Shown: positions 17,396 through 26,485 of the stretch, piece after piece | Layout of the letters: the number at the start of each line of letters is the position of its first letter | Position numbering within the stretch: position 1 is the first letter of the stretch | The notes under the pieces: model-generated | The model's input: only the letters and a program-made list of their open reading frames with translations | Databases searched by the model: none | Told to the model about the DNA's origin: nothing | Made by a program: the position numbers and the translations under genes | Assembly: GCA_030068525.1 (NCBI GenBank) | Contig: JASJOS010000025.1 | Span: forward strand, 1 to 64,000 | Direction of reading: 5' to 3' | From: Xanthocytophaga flava | Lineage (GTDB): Bacteria; Bacteroidota; Bacteroidia; Cytophagales; 172606-1 | DNA: 64,000 nt

Positions 17396-18067
17396 CTAGC
17401 CCTTTGGTTTTCCCTTGAATTCACTGACTTGACTGTCAACAAAGGCTTTGTTCTTTTCTTTGACCTGTTCAATCTGAGCTGCGTCAAGACCACTCACATG
17501 CAAGGTGGTTGATGTTGAGACGTGCACCATCTGGTTGATCCGGTAGAGAAGCTCATATACTTTTTCCAGCTGTGAAATCATTGTCGACAGCGACTTTTCC
17601 ATATTCTGGTTTTGACCCGTCACCTCCCGGAAGATGGGCAAAATGTAGGCCTGTTCCTGCTTTTGAAGAAACGAGAAGATCTGGTTTCTCAGCTTGACCA
17701 CTTCTACGGACACTTCTCCGCTTTCGAGTTCCTTAGTTGGGTTCAGTCCGTTTTTGATAAAATACAGCAGCGCCGCTTCGCTATACTCCTTCAGTGTCTT
17801 GACGCCCAGCTGCCTTTGGTGCTCTTTGGACTTTCTCAGTACCCCCACGTTTACATTGATCGGCTTGACCAGGCTCGTGCTATCATTGCCGGTGCTGGCA
17901 CTGAGACGATGGGTTCCTTCTGCAGAATCGCGGCTCTCATCCTCGATGACAGTGTTATGTACATCTTCTGTTTTTTTTCTTCTAATACCGCTTTTTGCCA
18001 CTGGCAATTCGCCCGCCTGACGGGTGCGGCGTGCTGGACGTTTAGGTTTGTCTGAAGGCTTTTTCAT
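17396..18067 (-). CDS. BfmA/BtgA-like mobilisation accessory protein
   Basis: The 223-residue product has a basic N-terminal tail, then a segment INVNVGVLRKSKEHQRQLG followed by EYSEAALLYFIKNGLNPTKE, which resembles the DNA-binding core of BfmA/BtgA proteins, then a coiled-coil at about 125-185. Proteins of this family bind oriT and recruit the relaxase. It lies directly upstream of the relaxase gene and downstream of a stem-rich intergenic stretch that may hold oriT. Confidence 0.7.
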   Translation of the reverse strand: MKKPSDKPKRPARRTRQAGELPVAKSGIRRKKTEDVHNTVIEDESRDSAEGTHRLSASTGNDSTSLVKPINVNVGVLRKSKEHQRQLGVKTLKEYSEAALLYFIKNGLNPTKELESGEVSVEVVKLRNQIFSFLQKQEQAYILPIFREVTGQNQNMEKSLSTMISQLEKVYELLYRINQMVHVSTSTTLHVSGLDAAQIEQVKEKNKAFVDSQVSEFKGKPKG

Positions 18068-18157
18068 TTGTTTTGTCAGTTTCTGTTCCTTTTGGTCTAC
18101 TTAAATATACTTTTTATATTCTGATAATCAAACACTTAATCTATATATAATATTTTT

Positions 18158-18206
18158 TCAATAACTATGTTATTGACTATCAACCTATTAATATTATTAA
18201 TAGGTT
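18158..18206. other. Two adjacent hairpins; candidate origin of transfer
   Basis: TCAATAAC-TAT-GTTATTGA (18158-18176) and AACCTATTAAT-ATT-ATTAATAGGTT (18182-18206) are perfect inverted repeats with 3-base loops, 5 bp apart. They lie in the 372-bp gap between the divergent BfmA-like gene and the gene at 18440, where oriT is usually found in such modules. No nick sequence could be recognised. Confidence 0.4.
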
Positions 18207-18439
18207 TCCTCTTGCTAAACTTACGTCATTACTCCAACCTATCGCTACTACAAAACAGCTACTAAATAGCCCGACAATACACATTGACTAAATCAAAGTA
18301 CGGTTTTCGAATTTGTTTGTAACTAATTTGTAGTAAGTTCGTAGTAACATTCATAAAAAGCATATTTTATCAGTATTTTAGTAGCAAATTTGCATCTATA
18401 TTGTATTATTGCACACATCGACCAGTACAACACCCGCGT

Positions 18440-19030
18440 ATGGAAACAATAACCAAAGATGATATCCGTCAGGCATTCTCCAAACGACGTAGGGGAAAAT
18501 TCAATCTGCTTTACCTTTATTACAAGGATCAGTATTTTCACAAGGGCTTACCTGCCCAGGTGATTGCCCAGAAGATTTCAACGGATCTGAGTCTGACCAT
18601 AACGGCTCAAAACATCTATGAGATTCATCGCCGCTACTCTCAAAATGTATCTATCCTCAGCCAACTCAAGGATGAATTAAAGCAGGAGATACTTAACTCA
18701 TTAAAGCAAGGCTCACCAGGTATCTTACAGGAAAACAGCGCATCAAAACAACATACCAATACCGATCACAATATCAACACCGATCATAGTCAGGCAACGG
18801 CAATCAACCAGGAGCCTGGCAGTAAATCATTTTTAATTGACCCGGCTTTGAGCATTGATGCGTTTGAGATCTTTTTGCGGGATAACCACTTGTCAGTCGA
18901 CCAGCTCGAAAAAGCGCTCGAGCAACAAGCCGATATTGCCAAAAAGATTATTCTTTCTGAAAAAATCAAGCAGGTCAGGTTTTTGGAAAACTACAACAAC
19001 AACTCCCCTAAGAAAAGTATTTTTGATTAA
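18440..19030 (+). CDS. Mobilisation-region protein with possible N-terminal HTH
   Basis: The 196-residue product begins METITKDDIRQAFSKRRRGK; a basic segment and a following GLPAQVIAQKISTDLSLTITAQNIYEIHRRY stretch look like a helix-turn-helix DNA-binding domain at about residues 35-65. The C-terminal half is rich in Asn, Gln and Thr, then a final helix. I do not recognise the family. It is the first of three genes reading away from the candidate oriT, with a ParA-like ATPase gene next, so a role in DNA processing for transfer is likely. The ATG at 18440 is preferred to the upstream in-frame start at 18401. Confidence 0.6.
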   Translation: METITKDDIRQAFSKRRRGKFNLLYLYYKDQYFHKGLPAQVIAQKISTDLSLTITAQNIYEIHRRYSQNVSILSQLKDELKQEILNSLKQGSPGILQENSASKQHTNTDHNINTDHSQATAINQEPGSKSFLIDPALSIDAFEIFLRDNHLSVDQLEKALEQQADIAKKIILSEKIKQVRFLENYNNNSPKKSIFD

Positions 19031-19116
19031 AGTCCAGTAGGAGAAGAGCTTACCAGGAATAAAGTATACTATAAGAAAAATGCAATCCGTTAACTTCAAC
19101 CACAAATCCTAAATCC

Positions 19117-19872
19117 ATGAAAGACAACAAAACACAACCAGCAGCTCAGACAGCCGAATCCTCGCTCACCACTCCTCGAAAAGTAATTCACCTGATCTGC
19201 CAGGCAAAGGGGGGAGTAGGTAAGTCCTTTTTTACCTATCTGGTTTACCACAAGTACAAACACGACTCCAGTGTTGCCTATCTGGACCTGGACAACACCA
19301 ATCAAACCACGCTTTCGCGCTTAAAGGACAAGGCTCGTTCATTTAACGTATTAGATACCAAAAAGAAAATCAACCGGGAAGCATTCCTGGCCCTGATCGA
19401 AAACATTTCCATCGCCAAAGCCAAAGACATTTTTTGGGTCGATATGGGAGCGACCGAATCGATTGAATTTGTCAACATGCTCACCCAGAGCTATCCGGCC
19501 GATGTCTTGAAAGAGGAGTTCGACCAGTTGGGCATTGACCTTCATTTTGACGTAATCATCGCCGGCGGGGACGTCTACACGGCCTGTATCAAATTCCTGC
19601 GTGAACTGTCCCAGGCGGTCAGTGGTGCTTTTCCCATAACCTGTTGGATCAACATCGGCCGCTTCAATGCCGAGCTGGACAAGGACTACCTGCATCAGAT
19701 CGAGCAGTTCACCACTGATAATATCTCTGTCAAACAATTTGGTTCAACCGAAAACGAACAGTCCGATGCCCAACTGATCGAGCTGATTAAAAACGGCACC
19801 GAGATAGACCCGGCCAGACTCTCGCTGGCCACCCGCATCAAATACCGACGTCTGATTTCGGAAATTGAATAA
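19117..19872 (+). CDS. Second ParA-like ATPase (mobilisation-associated)
   Basis: The 251-residue protein has the deviant Walker A box KGGVGKSF at about residues 31-38, a DLDNTNQTTLSRL segment in the switch I place, and IFWVDMGATES as a Walker B-like strand. It is diverged from the ParA at 11821 and has no ParB-type neighbour; the next gene encodes a membrane protein. ParA-like proteins occur in conjugation modules where they are thought to place the transfer machinery or the plasmid at the pole. That role here is inferred from context. Confidence 0.75.
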   Translation: MKDNKTQPAAQTAESSLTTPRKVIHLICQAKGGVGKSFFTYLVYHKYKHDSSVAYLDLDNTNQTTLSRLKDKARSFNVLDTKKKINREAFLALIENISIAKAKDIFWVDMGATESIEFVNMLTQSYPADVLKEEFDQLGIDLHFDVIIAGGDVYTACIKFLRELSQAVSGAFPITCWINIGRFNAELDKDYLHQIEQFTTDNISVKQFGSTENEQSDAQLIELIKNGTEIDPARLSLATRIKYRRLISEIE

Positions 19873-20007
19873 CATCAACTCCTGTATTACGAAAATCTTT
19901 AATCGATTCTCCCTCACAGTGTTACTAGGGGCACTGTCCTTATCAGACAAGTGTCCTTGGTAACCTATGCCTTGCCTCATTTTGTATCTTTTCTATTGAC
20001 ACAACCT

Positions 20008-20604
20008 ATGCCACTGACCCAACAGGATATCCAACGAATCAAACACCAGATGTCGGCCAAGTACGATGTCAATTTTGACAAAGAGCTTTTGCCCCTGATC
20101 TGCGAGATGATTGAAACCAAAGAGCATCTGGATAGTCAGACCCAGCAGCTGAAAGACAGTCTGGACGCTGCAACTGCTCTGTTAAACAAAAAAAGCACGC
20201 AATCCGCCCAGAATGTCTACCAAAACAATTATCAGACTAATTGGCAATCCTTCTGGCACGGATTCGGAACCATCGGGCTACCGGCCACACTGGCCGTAAT
20301 TAGCCTATTCGTAGGCTACCTGCTCTGGTTTAACCGCACTGAACAGGCAAAGTTGGCTGATAACATTCAGGTTTTTCTCAAAGAACACAAGCAGATTGCC
20401 TCGTTTGGGGATCTGTCCGATTACCAGATTGTACAGAACTTGAAAATAGGCAATCAAACTCTGGAGTATGTCCAGCTGCCCGTTGTACCAAACATCAGAC
20501 AGGCGCTGCCGGGTAAGAATGTGGTTGTCGAGTTTAAAAAAAGTAGGGGAGGAAAGGCGACAGAAGCCTCCATAAAAATTCCACTCAGAATTGTAAATAA
20601 ATAG
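20008..20604 (+). CDS. Membrane protein of the mobilisation cluster
   Basis: The 198-residue product has a predicted soluble N-terminal ~90 residues with coiled-coil (EMIETKEHLDSQTQQLKDSLDAATALL), one membrane segment (LPATLAVISLFVGYLLWF at about 90-108) and a C-terminal extracytoplasmic or cytoplasmic domain. The ATG at 20008 fits better than the in-frame 19951 start. It follows the ParA-like gene in the same direction and probably works with it; the family is not one I know. Confidence 0.6.
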   Translation: MPLTQQDIQRIKHQMSAKYDVNFDKELLPLICEMIETKEHLDSQTQQLKDSLDAATALLNKKSTQSAQNVYQNNYQTNWQSFWHGFGTIGLPATLAVISLFVGYLLWFNRTEQAKLADNIQVFLKEHKQIASFGDLSDYQIVQNLKIGNQTLEYVQLPVVPNIRQALPGKNVVVEFKKSRGGKATEASIKIPLRIVNK

Positions 20605-21237
20605 ACGTTAAAAATTAAACGATTTGGTTATAATTTTATAAGTTAATACATTAGTAATCAATAAGTTGCATCAACAAATAAAGCTATTTATTTTAGCAAA
20701 AACGTTGCTTTAGCATTCCCGGTAGAATATTTACTAAATATTTTAGTGTAAATAATACACGAAGCGGCGGAACTCCCTTTAGCAAAAAGGAACGGACGCC
20801 TTGCCATTCGTTGCTACTTCCTTTTTTTTTAGCGGCAATATGTCTTGTCCTGCATTGTAGATCAGATTGTGGATAAGTCTGACAAACATCACAAATTTGT
20901 GTTATTTGTAAACATATTTTCTTATTTGATTATTTGAAGGGCTTGTAACTAATTGTTTATCAGACTATTAAATAGCTAAATAACCATATATGATAAGTCA
21001 ATAACCATATATGATAAGTCAATAACCATATTTTATAAGCCTGCAAAACCATAAATCATAAGCGAAAAACCATAAATCATAAGTCGGTTGACCATATTTT
21101 ATAACCTTTGACCATATTTTATATGTCTGACATTTTGAAAGATAGAAAAACCATATAATTTGACTTTTATGGTTTTTTGTTCGTACTTGTATGTCTGTAC
21201 TGGATCTGTATTTATCCGCTTCAAAGTTAACTCACTC
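20605..21237. other. Origin-type region: DnaA box and seven iterons upstream of the initiator
   Basis: TGTGGATAA at 20868-20876 is a perfect DnaA box (TTATCCACA on the other strand). It is followed by an AT-rich stretch and seven 16-bp iterons of two forms. AACCATATATGATAAG is at 20982 and 21003, and AACCATATTTTATAAG at 21024; AACCATAAATCATAAG is at 21047 and 21068; variants beginning GACCATATTTTATA are at 21090 and 21110. Most are spaced 21 bp apart, two helical turns, so the initiator could bind all of them on one face. This is the layout of an iteron-controlled plasmid origin. Confidence 0.8.
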
Positions 21238-22203
21238 ATGCACAGCGCTTATACATCGGATTCGTTGATTGATCTGACTACCATTTCGGATCTGACCGAA
21301 GTTCGACAACACAATATAATCACTGAATCCAGGTTTGAAATGTCGGCCTGTCAACTGGATTTGTTTTTCTTTTTGCTCTATCAGCTTGATAAGAACGATG
21401 AACCCGGTAAAAAATACTGGATCTATGTAAAGGACATTATGACCGTTACCTCCCGGGATTGGAACTACGCCCAGTGCAAGGATGCAACGCGCGGGATGAT
21501 GCAGAAAGTGATTGAAATCGAGCAGAAAAACGGCAACCTGCTGCAGGTGGCCCTGTTTGCCTCCTGCGAATACATCAAAGGCAAGGGGCTGATCGAAGTG
21601 GAGATATCCGACAAGATCCGGCCCTATCTGATCAATATCAAAGAGGAGTTCACCTCATTTAAGCTGCTGGGAGCCTTGAATATGCCTGGCAAATACGCCA
21701 AGCGGATCTACATCATGCTCTCGCAGTGGCGTGATCAGTCGATCAAGAAATTCACCATCGATGAATTCAAAACGCGTTTGAAACTAAAGGATCCCGAAGG
21801 AAAAATCCCTGAAAAATATACCAAAGTCTCTCATTTAAAGGATATTGTGCTCGATCCTGCAATTAAGGAAATCAACCAGCTGACCGATCTGAAGGTTTCC
21901 TATGAGTTCAAAGCCGAAGGCACAGGTAAGCGGTTTACCATGATTTATTTCTATTTGAATCATCATAAACCCGATATCAAACAGATTCCGCTCGATTTTA
22001 AGGAATCGGATGCCATCCGGATCGAGGCCAATCTGAAAGAGGTCGGTATTGTTCGCGCCGATGTGGTCAAAAAGATTATTGAAAGCCAGGATCTGAAAAA
22101 GAAATTTGCCAAATGGTTTTATGACTGGAAAACTGGAAAGTTTGATAAGGTGAAAATGAAAAATCCGGCTGGCTACTGTCTGAAGACTATTGGTATTCTG
22201 TAA
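21238..22203 (+). CDS. Plasmid replication initiator, Rep_3/RepB family
   Basis: The 321-residue protein has the two winged-helix domains expected of the family: a segment EVRQHNIITESRFEMSACQLDLFFFLLYQLD at about 20-50, and a second domain where KRIYIMLSQWRD and FTIDEFKTRLKL (about 160-190) match the conserved Rep_3 pattern. The protein binds iterons and opens the origin. The start at 21238 removes an N-terminal extension that overlaps the iteron region; 21160 is an in-frame alternative. Iterons lie on both sides of the gene. Confidence 0.88.
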   Translation: MHSAYTSDSLIDLTTISDLTEVRQHNIITESRFEMSACQLDLFFFLLYQLDKNDEPGKKYWIYVKDIMTVTSRDWNYAQCKDATRGMMQKVIEIEQKNGNLLQVALFASCEYIKGKGLIEVEISDKIRPYLINIKEEFTSFKLLGALNMPGKYAKRIYIMLSQWRDQSIKKFTIDEFKTRLKLKDPEGKIPEKYTKVSHLKDIVLDPAIKEINQLTDLKVSYEFKAEGTGKRFTMIYFYLNHHKPDIKQIPLDFKESDAIRIEANLKEVGIVRADVVKKIIESQDLKKKFAKWFYDWKTGKFDKVKMKNPAGYCLKTIGIL

Positions 22204-22694
22204 AACCTATTGAACAGTAAAACCATATTTTATAAGTGTTTTTTTAAAGTGAACTCGGACATGGCTTTTGCTAAGACCATAATTTATAAGCCGGAATTCT
22301 GTTTGCCTCAAGTAGTATTAAAGCGGCAAACAATACCGTAACCAAAAGACACTGGGATGATTTCTGTAGAATTAAGACAATAGAAAATGGACTAAACACC
22401 ATTTTTCGCCGGTGAGAATCTGATTTCAACGTCAATAGCCATATTTTATAAGTCAGCAAAAGCCATAAATTATAAGTCAACTCATCCTGTTGAATTCTGT
22501 ATAGGGCGTACAAAAAAGTTAATAACCATATTTTATAAGCTATCTGTATAGTTGATGTTTAACAATACAGTGAATTAAGCCGCTAAAAAAAAAGAGTTAG
22601 TTCCTCTACTCTTTCACTCGCTGAAAATGGGTTATGAATGCTCACCTGTAGGTGTCTTATGCATGGCAGGACTATTGGTATTTATATTCTTAGA
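22204..22694. other. Second iteron group, downstream of the initiator gene
   Basis: Five more iterons are present, at 22221-22236, 22275-22290, 22437-22452, 22461-22476 and 22524-22539, all of the form NNCCATA(T/A)(T/A)TTATAAG. They are irregularly spaced, unlike the upstream group. Downstream iterons of this kind often act in copy-number control by titrating or handcuffing the initiator. No gene is seen in the stretch. Confidence 0.7.
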
Positions 22695-23717
22695 ATGATT
22701 GACAAAAGTTACATTGATCGCCTTAAAGCCATTCCCATCACAGAGTATCTGGCCGATCAGGGGTTTGTACCGGCAAAGCAGGTTGGCAATCAGCTGGTCT
22801 ATCTTTCTCCCTTGACGGGCGAGAAAACACCTTCTTTTTTCGTTCACCCGGATAGGAATGTATTCCATTGCTTCTCTTCGGGTCACAAAGGCGACATTAT
22901 CACTCTGGTCCGCCAGATAGAGCAGCTTGAGTTTAAACAGGCGCTGGTGAGTCTGAACAGTTTTCAATCCAGTGGGAACATTATCACTCCCAGCCAATCT
23001 GCCACTGTAGAAGAAAGAACAGTGCCTTTCACAAAACATCAGTCCGCGCAAAATTCCCAAGCACACAATAGCAGCTCGCAAATCGAAATACTTGCCGTTA
23101 AAACGCTTTCAAACCGGGTTCTGATCAATTATTTGCATAGTAGAGGCATAGATGCTCATTTGGCGACGGTCTATCTTAAGGAGGCTTATTTTCGGGTCCA
23201 GGGGAAAAATCTGTTTGCTCTTGCTTTCGAAAACGACAAGGGAGGCTACGAGCTTAGAAACCCGTTCTACAAAGGCTGTGCGGTGCTAAAAGCTCCGACT
23301 ACTATTATGGGAAGTACGGCTGTTGGTCAATCGGCAGTATATGGCTATTCTTCGAGTAGCCATTCATCTGGTAGCTATTCTGCCAACGGGGCTATCCAGA
23401 TGAACGGGGCTGTCAATATTTTTGAAGGTGTATTCGATTTTCTTTCCGCCTTGACCTTTTACAAGATTGAAAGGTTTAGAAACGACTCGATTATCCTCAA
23501 CTCTTTGTGGCTTTTTGATCCGGCCTATCAGACTAGATTACTGAACGACTATTCAGAGTTCAGCCTGTTTTTGGATAATGACCGGGCAGGTTGGAAAAAG
23601 GCGATCGAGTTTCGTAACAGGGCCAAAACACTGCTTGGTACAAAAACAGCCATTATCAATCAGTCAAGCCTTTACAAGTCGTTTAAGGATTTCAATGAAT
23701 TTCTGCTTTCACAATAG
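22695..23717 (+). CDS. Primase-like protein: degenerate CHC2 finger and Toprim domain
   Basis: The 340-residue product has an N-terminal segment YLSPLTGEKTPSFFVHPDRN followed by VFHCFSSGHKGDI, which is the DnaG CHC2 region with only one of the metal-ligand Cys left. A Toprim-like core follows, with EGVFD (about 240) and DNDRAG (about 293), the acidic motifs that bind metal. Similar proteins lacking the zinc site are known on Bacteroidota mobile elements and are thought to prime transferred or plasmid DNA. The ATG at 22695 is chosen by the family N-terminus. Residues 130-160 and 205-240 are Ser/Gln-rich linkers. Confidence 0.72.
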   Translation: MIDKSYIDRLKAIPITEYLADQGFVPAKQVGNQLVYLSPLTGEKTPSFFVHPDRNVFHCFSSGHKGDIITLVRQIEQLEFKQALVSLNSFQSSGNIITPSQSATVEERTVPFTKHQSAQNSQAHNSSSQIEILAVKTLSNRVLINYLHSRGIDAHLATVYLKEAYFRVQGKNLFALAFENDKGGYELRNPFYKGCAVLKAPTTIMGSTAVGQSAVYGYSSSSHSSGSYSANGAIQMNGAVNIFEGVFDFLSALTFYKIERFRNDSIILNSLWLFDPAYQTRLLNDYSEFSLFLDNDRAGWKKAIEFRNRAKTLLGTKTAIINQSSLYKSFKDFNEFLLSQ

Positions 23718-23797
23718 CGGATATAAACTCGGAAAACAGCAAACAGTTAAACCACATACCATTCACCCAACTCATACTGGCCAGTAAGAAAACACCT

Positions 23798-24448
23798 ATG
23801 AAAGTAAACCTATCCGGATGCATCCTGTTTATCGCCTTGTGGGGATGCACGGGTAATGCTTCGACCCAAAACGCTACCTCTGAAAACGCTGCCTGGGCAG
23901 ATAGTGTTGAGACTGTTAAAGCCAAACACACTGAGTTGATACAGGAAAATGACAGTACGGCAACAATCCTGCATTACGACGGCTTGGGTAACACAGTCAG
24001 CAGGGAAAGACGTGTCAACGGGCTTTTGGATGGGGTAGTTGAACACTATTACCCCAATCAAACGCTAAAGCGTAAAACGGTGTGGAAAAAGGGAAAACAG
24101 GGTTTTGCCTATGAAGAATACGATCCTTCCGGCAAACGGATTGACAAGCAGAGACAGGTGGTAATGAAAAGCAGTGATACGATTTCAATAAGTGAACCGG
24201 CCCGATTCAGGGTTTGGCTTTCGGATACAACCAAAAACATCGTTGTCTTTATCGGAGGGCATGACGGAAATTTTTTCATAACAAGAACAGTAATTCTGAC
24301 TACGGTTGCCATTACCGGTATATCCATTGCTACAGGAGGAATTGGTGGGATTGTAATCGGCGTCGGTTATGCAGTGTTGGAAGATACACTTTGGAAAGAG
24401 TTCGATAAGGAAAATGCAGAAAATTATAAGGATCCTGATCTGGAATGA
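23798..24448 (+). CDS. Lipoprotein with MORN-like repeats
   Basis: The 216-residue product has a signal peptide with lipobox LWGC at about 14-17. Residues 45-105 hold MORN-variant-like repeats (VNGLLDGVVEHYYPNQTLKRKTVW and KKGKQGFAYEEYDPSGKR), the type often seen in toxin-immunity or envelope proteins of Bacteroidota. A glycine-rich hydrophobic stretch at about 165-190 could span a membrane. The next gene starts within its stop codon (ATGA overlap at 24445), so the two are translated together. Confidence 0.65.
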   Translation: MKVNLSGCILFIALWGCTGNASTQNATSENAAWADSVETVKAKHTELIQENDSTATILHYDGLGNTVSRERRVNGLLDGVVEHYYPNQTLKRKTVWKKGKQGFAYEEYDPSGKRIDKQRQVVMKSSDTISISEPARFRVWLSDTTKNIVVFIGGHDGNFFITRTVILTTVAITGISIATGGIGGIVIGVGYAVLEDTLWKEFDKENAENYKDPDLE

Positions 24449-24816
24449 AAAGAAGAATAAATAGATTTTTAGCCGGTCTTCACGCTATGTATGAACGGAT
24501 CGGAAATCCTGAGCCAGAATTATCTGTTGTAGCCACGATTGTTATGTGTGAGTTAGTGTTACTCTTACATATCTTGGCCACACTGCGGGCTATTTTCAAT
24601 ATTGACATTCCTACCTTTGAACAATTTGGAAACAAATGGTTGGTACGGGTCGGGGTAGCTATTGTATTCTGGATACTTAATTTTTATTTCCTTGATATAA
24701 ACGAAGACAGATATGGAAAAGAAGCTGATGACAGGTATTCGATTTTCAAAGTGCTTCTTGTGTTATTCTTCCTACTCTTCTTTCCAATCGTGGCATTGTT
24801 TTTAATGAATAAATGA
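24445..24816 (+). CDS. Small membrane protein of unknown function
   Basis: The 123-residue product has three hydrophobic segments (about 30-52, 66-84 and 97-119). It overlaps the previous gene by 4 bp. I do not recognise the family; the pairing with a MORN-like lipoprotein suggests a membrane partner or an immunity protein. Confidence 0.6.
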   Translation: MKRRINRFLAGLHAMYERIGNPEPELSVVATIVMCELVLLLHILATLRAIFNIDIPTFEQFGNKWLVRVGVAIVFWILNFYFLDINEDRYGKEADDRYSIFKVLLVLFFLLFFPIVALFLMNK

Positions 24817-24933
24817 TTTCATGCTGAATGCTTTTATCAAGCAGACAGCTTTGTAATTGAACGAATCTAGACCTGGTCGAACTGCTTTTGATGCAGTAGT
24901 CTGAAAATTGGTTTACACATTCAAAAACTGTCA

Positions 24934-24970
24934 AAACCGAGACGACTAAGTGATTTAGTTGTCTCGGTTT
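24934..24970 (+). terminator. Rho-independent terminator
   Basis: AACCGAGACGACTAA pairs with TTTAGTTGTCTCGGTT across a short GTGA-type loop and is followed by a run of T (24966-24974). It closes the unit of the two preceding genes. The stretch 24817-25131 holds nothing else clear except a short frame (ATG at 25028) that is stopped after 18 codons and may be a decayed piece. Confidence 0.8.
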
Positions 24971-25131
24971 TTTTTGTGCAATTTGCCTAAGAATATAAAA
25001 CCCTCTATCAGACATAAACATCCGAATATGAAAAACCAAGTATATCTTCTGACTGGACCTAAGGCGATTCCTGATCTGCTTTAGTTAGGTTATGATGCGG
25101 GAGTAGAACTTGGTGTAAGAATCAGACTGAA

Positions 25132-25566
25132 ATGAACTACTTAACAAAGAACTGTGTGGAGAAACAAATTGTGGCTACCTTGTTGGCTCTCGGTTCACAA
25201 CTGCTGGTATTTTCATCCATTTATCAGCTGTTGTTTAAAGTCCTATCCGTAGAAATGATAGTTGGCAACATATTGGTTGCATGCGTTCTGCAACTGTGGA
25301 TTATCATCTATGTTCAGTTGAACATTTTGGGCTATGATGAAAAACTGCTTCATGTGGTCAGCGTATTGAAAACAAAAACATACCCTTTCAATGACTTTCT
25401 GTATGTGAAACCGTGTGCGGGAATTTTCAACGTATATAAGATAGGGTTTTCGGATGGGAAAGAATATCTGTGTATTCCATCAAAGGGGAAAACCATGCTC
25501 TTCGAATTTGACAAACCGGGAACAGCGAAAGCTATGGAAGCAGAAACAAATTCACTTAAAATGTAA
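25132..25566 (+). CDS. Small membrane protein of unknown function
   Basis: The 144-residue product has two hydrophobic segments (about 13-35 and 43-65) and a C-terminal domain of ~75 residues with a PH-like pattern of strands (YPFNDFLYVKPCAGIFNVYKIGFSDGKEYLCIP). I do not recognise the family. It is followed after 35 bp by a lipoprotein gene in the same direction. Confidence 0.55.
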   Translation: MNYLTKNCVEKQIVATLLALGSQLLVFSSIYQLLFKVLSVEMIVGNILVACVLQLWIIIYVQLNILGYDEKLLHVVSVLKTKTYPFNDFLYVKPCAGIFNVYKIGFSDGKEYLCIPSKGKTMLFEFDKPGTAKAMEAETNSLKM

Positions 25567-25601
25567 AGCAGGATAAATTGTATTCTAATCGTTTTCAAAT
25601 T

Positions 25602-26342
25602 ATGATTTTCAACAGGTTAATCAAGGGTTTGTTCTTGCTGATCTTCTTTTATTTCTGTTTTGCCTGTAATGACAGAAAAAACGGCTCTTTGGGAGGCATT
25701 ATTAAACTGTCTGCCGATGAGGATTCCGCCATTCATCTTGTTGCTAATACGTTGGGCGGGGAGTGCCAACCTTCGGTAGGAGTTTCGACTGAGATTGCTG
25801 GAAATCACAAGTTTTTTGAAATAGAACTGAGCAAATCGCCTTTCATTGACAAATACCGGGACAAGCCCCACCTGGTTGCCTCTGCAACAGCACATATATT
25901 TTATAGCAGGCTTACAGAGCAGAAAAACACCTATGGGGAAATCCGCTCGGTATTGCTGACCGGTAACGGGGAAAAGATAACATACAAGTTTCCCGTAGAA
26001 CAGCTGCAGCTTGTTGAGCAGAAGTTCTCCGTTCTGGATTCGGTTGTTTCAAGGATTGAGAAAAAACAATGGCAATCCCTTCAGCTTCAGTTACAAGATA
26101 GCCCCCTTTTGCCGATACCTTCGGATGAACTGGTAAAAAACCTCAGTAACGCTGAAAATCAACTGGGCAGGATAACCAAGCTCAAACATTTCGGATTTGA
26201 GTTCGAACAGATCAATTCGGTTGGGCAGGTACTGCATTTGCATGCGATTGTAAACAGGGACAAACAAGGCACTGAGTTTAAACTGGATCTGAATCCAGCA
26301 CCGGCAGACAATCAATTGTATCTGATCAATTATCATTTTTGA
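25602..26342 (+). CDS. Lipoprotein of unknown function
   Basis: The 246-residue product begins MIFNRLIKGLFLLIFFYFCFAC with a lipobox at about 19-22, so the ATG at 25602 is preferred over 25578. No domain is recognised. The same neighbourhood has two other lipid-anchored or membrane proteins of similar size, so a gene family of envelope proteins may be present. In the gap after it (26343-26485) one reading frame stays open without a start and may be a remnant. Confidence 0.6.
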   Translation: MIFNRLIKGLFLLIFFYFCFACNDRKNGSLGGIIKLSADEDSAIHLVANTLGGECQPSVGVSTEIAGNHKFFEIELSKSPFIDKYRDKPHLVASATAHIFYSRLTEQKNTYGEIRSVLLTGNGEKITYKFPVEQLQLVEQKFSVLDSVVSRIEKKQWQSLQLQLQDSPLLPIPSDELVKNLSNAENQLGRITKLKHFGFEFEQINSVGQVLHLHAIVNRDKQGTEFKLDLNPAPADNQLYLINYHF

Positions 26343-26485
26343 TTTTTTGATTGAGCCTGTCGGTTTTGGGTCTTACCGGGAACTCAATGCCACAGGCGCA
26401 ATTGATGGAATCAAAACAGGCTTGGCAGATGATACGGTAGTGGATATAGTAGTGGATACGGTGCTAATTCCGGTCAGAAAAAACA

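Noticed and set aside
19117..19872. The second ParA-like protein as a second partition system
   Set aside because: No ParB-type gene or iterated site is beside it; the context is mobilisation.
20982..21125. 21-bp spaced repeats upstream of the initiator considered as a CRISPR or phage-type array
   Set aside because: The sequence between units is short and related, and the position before a Rep_3 gene fits iterons.
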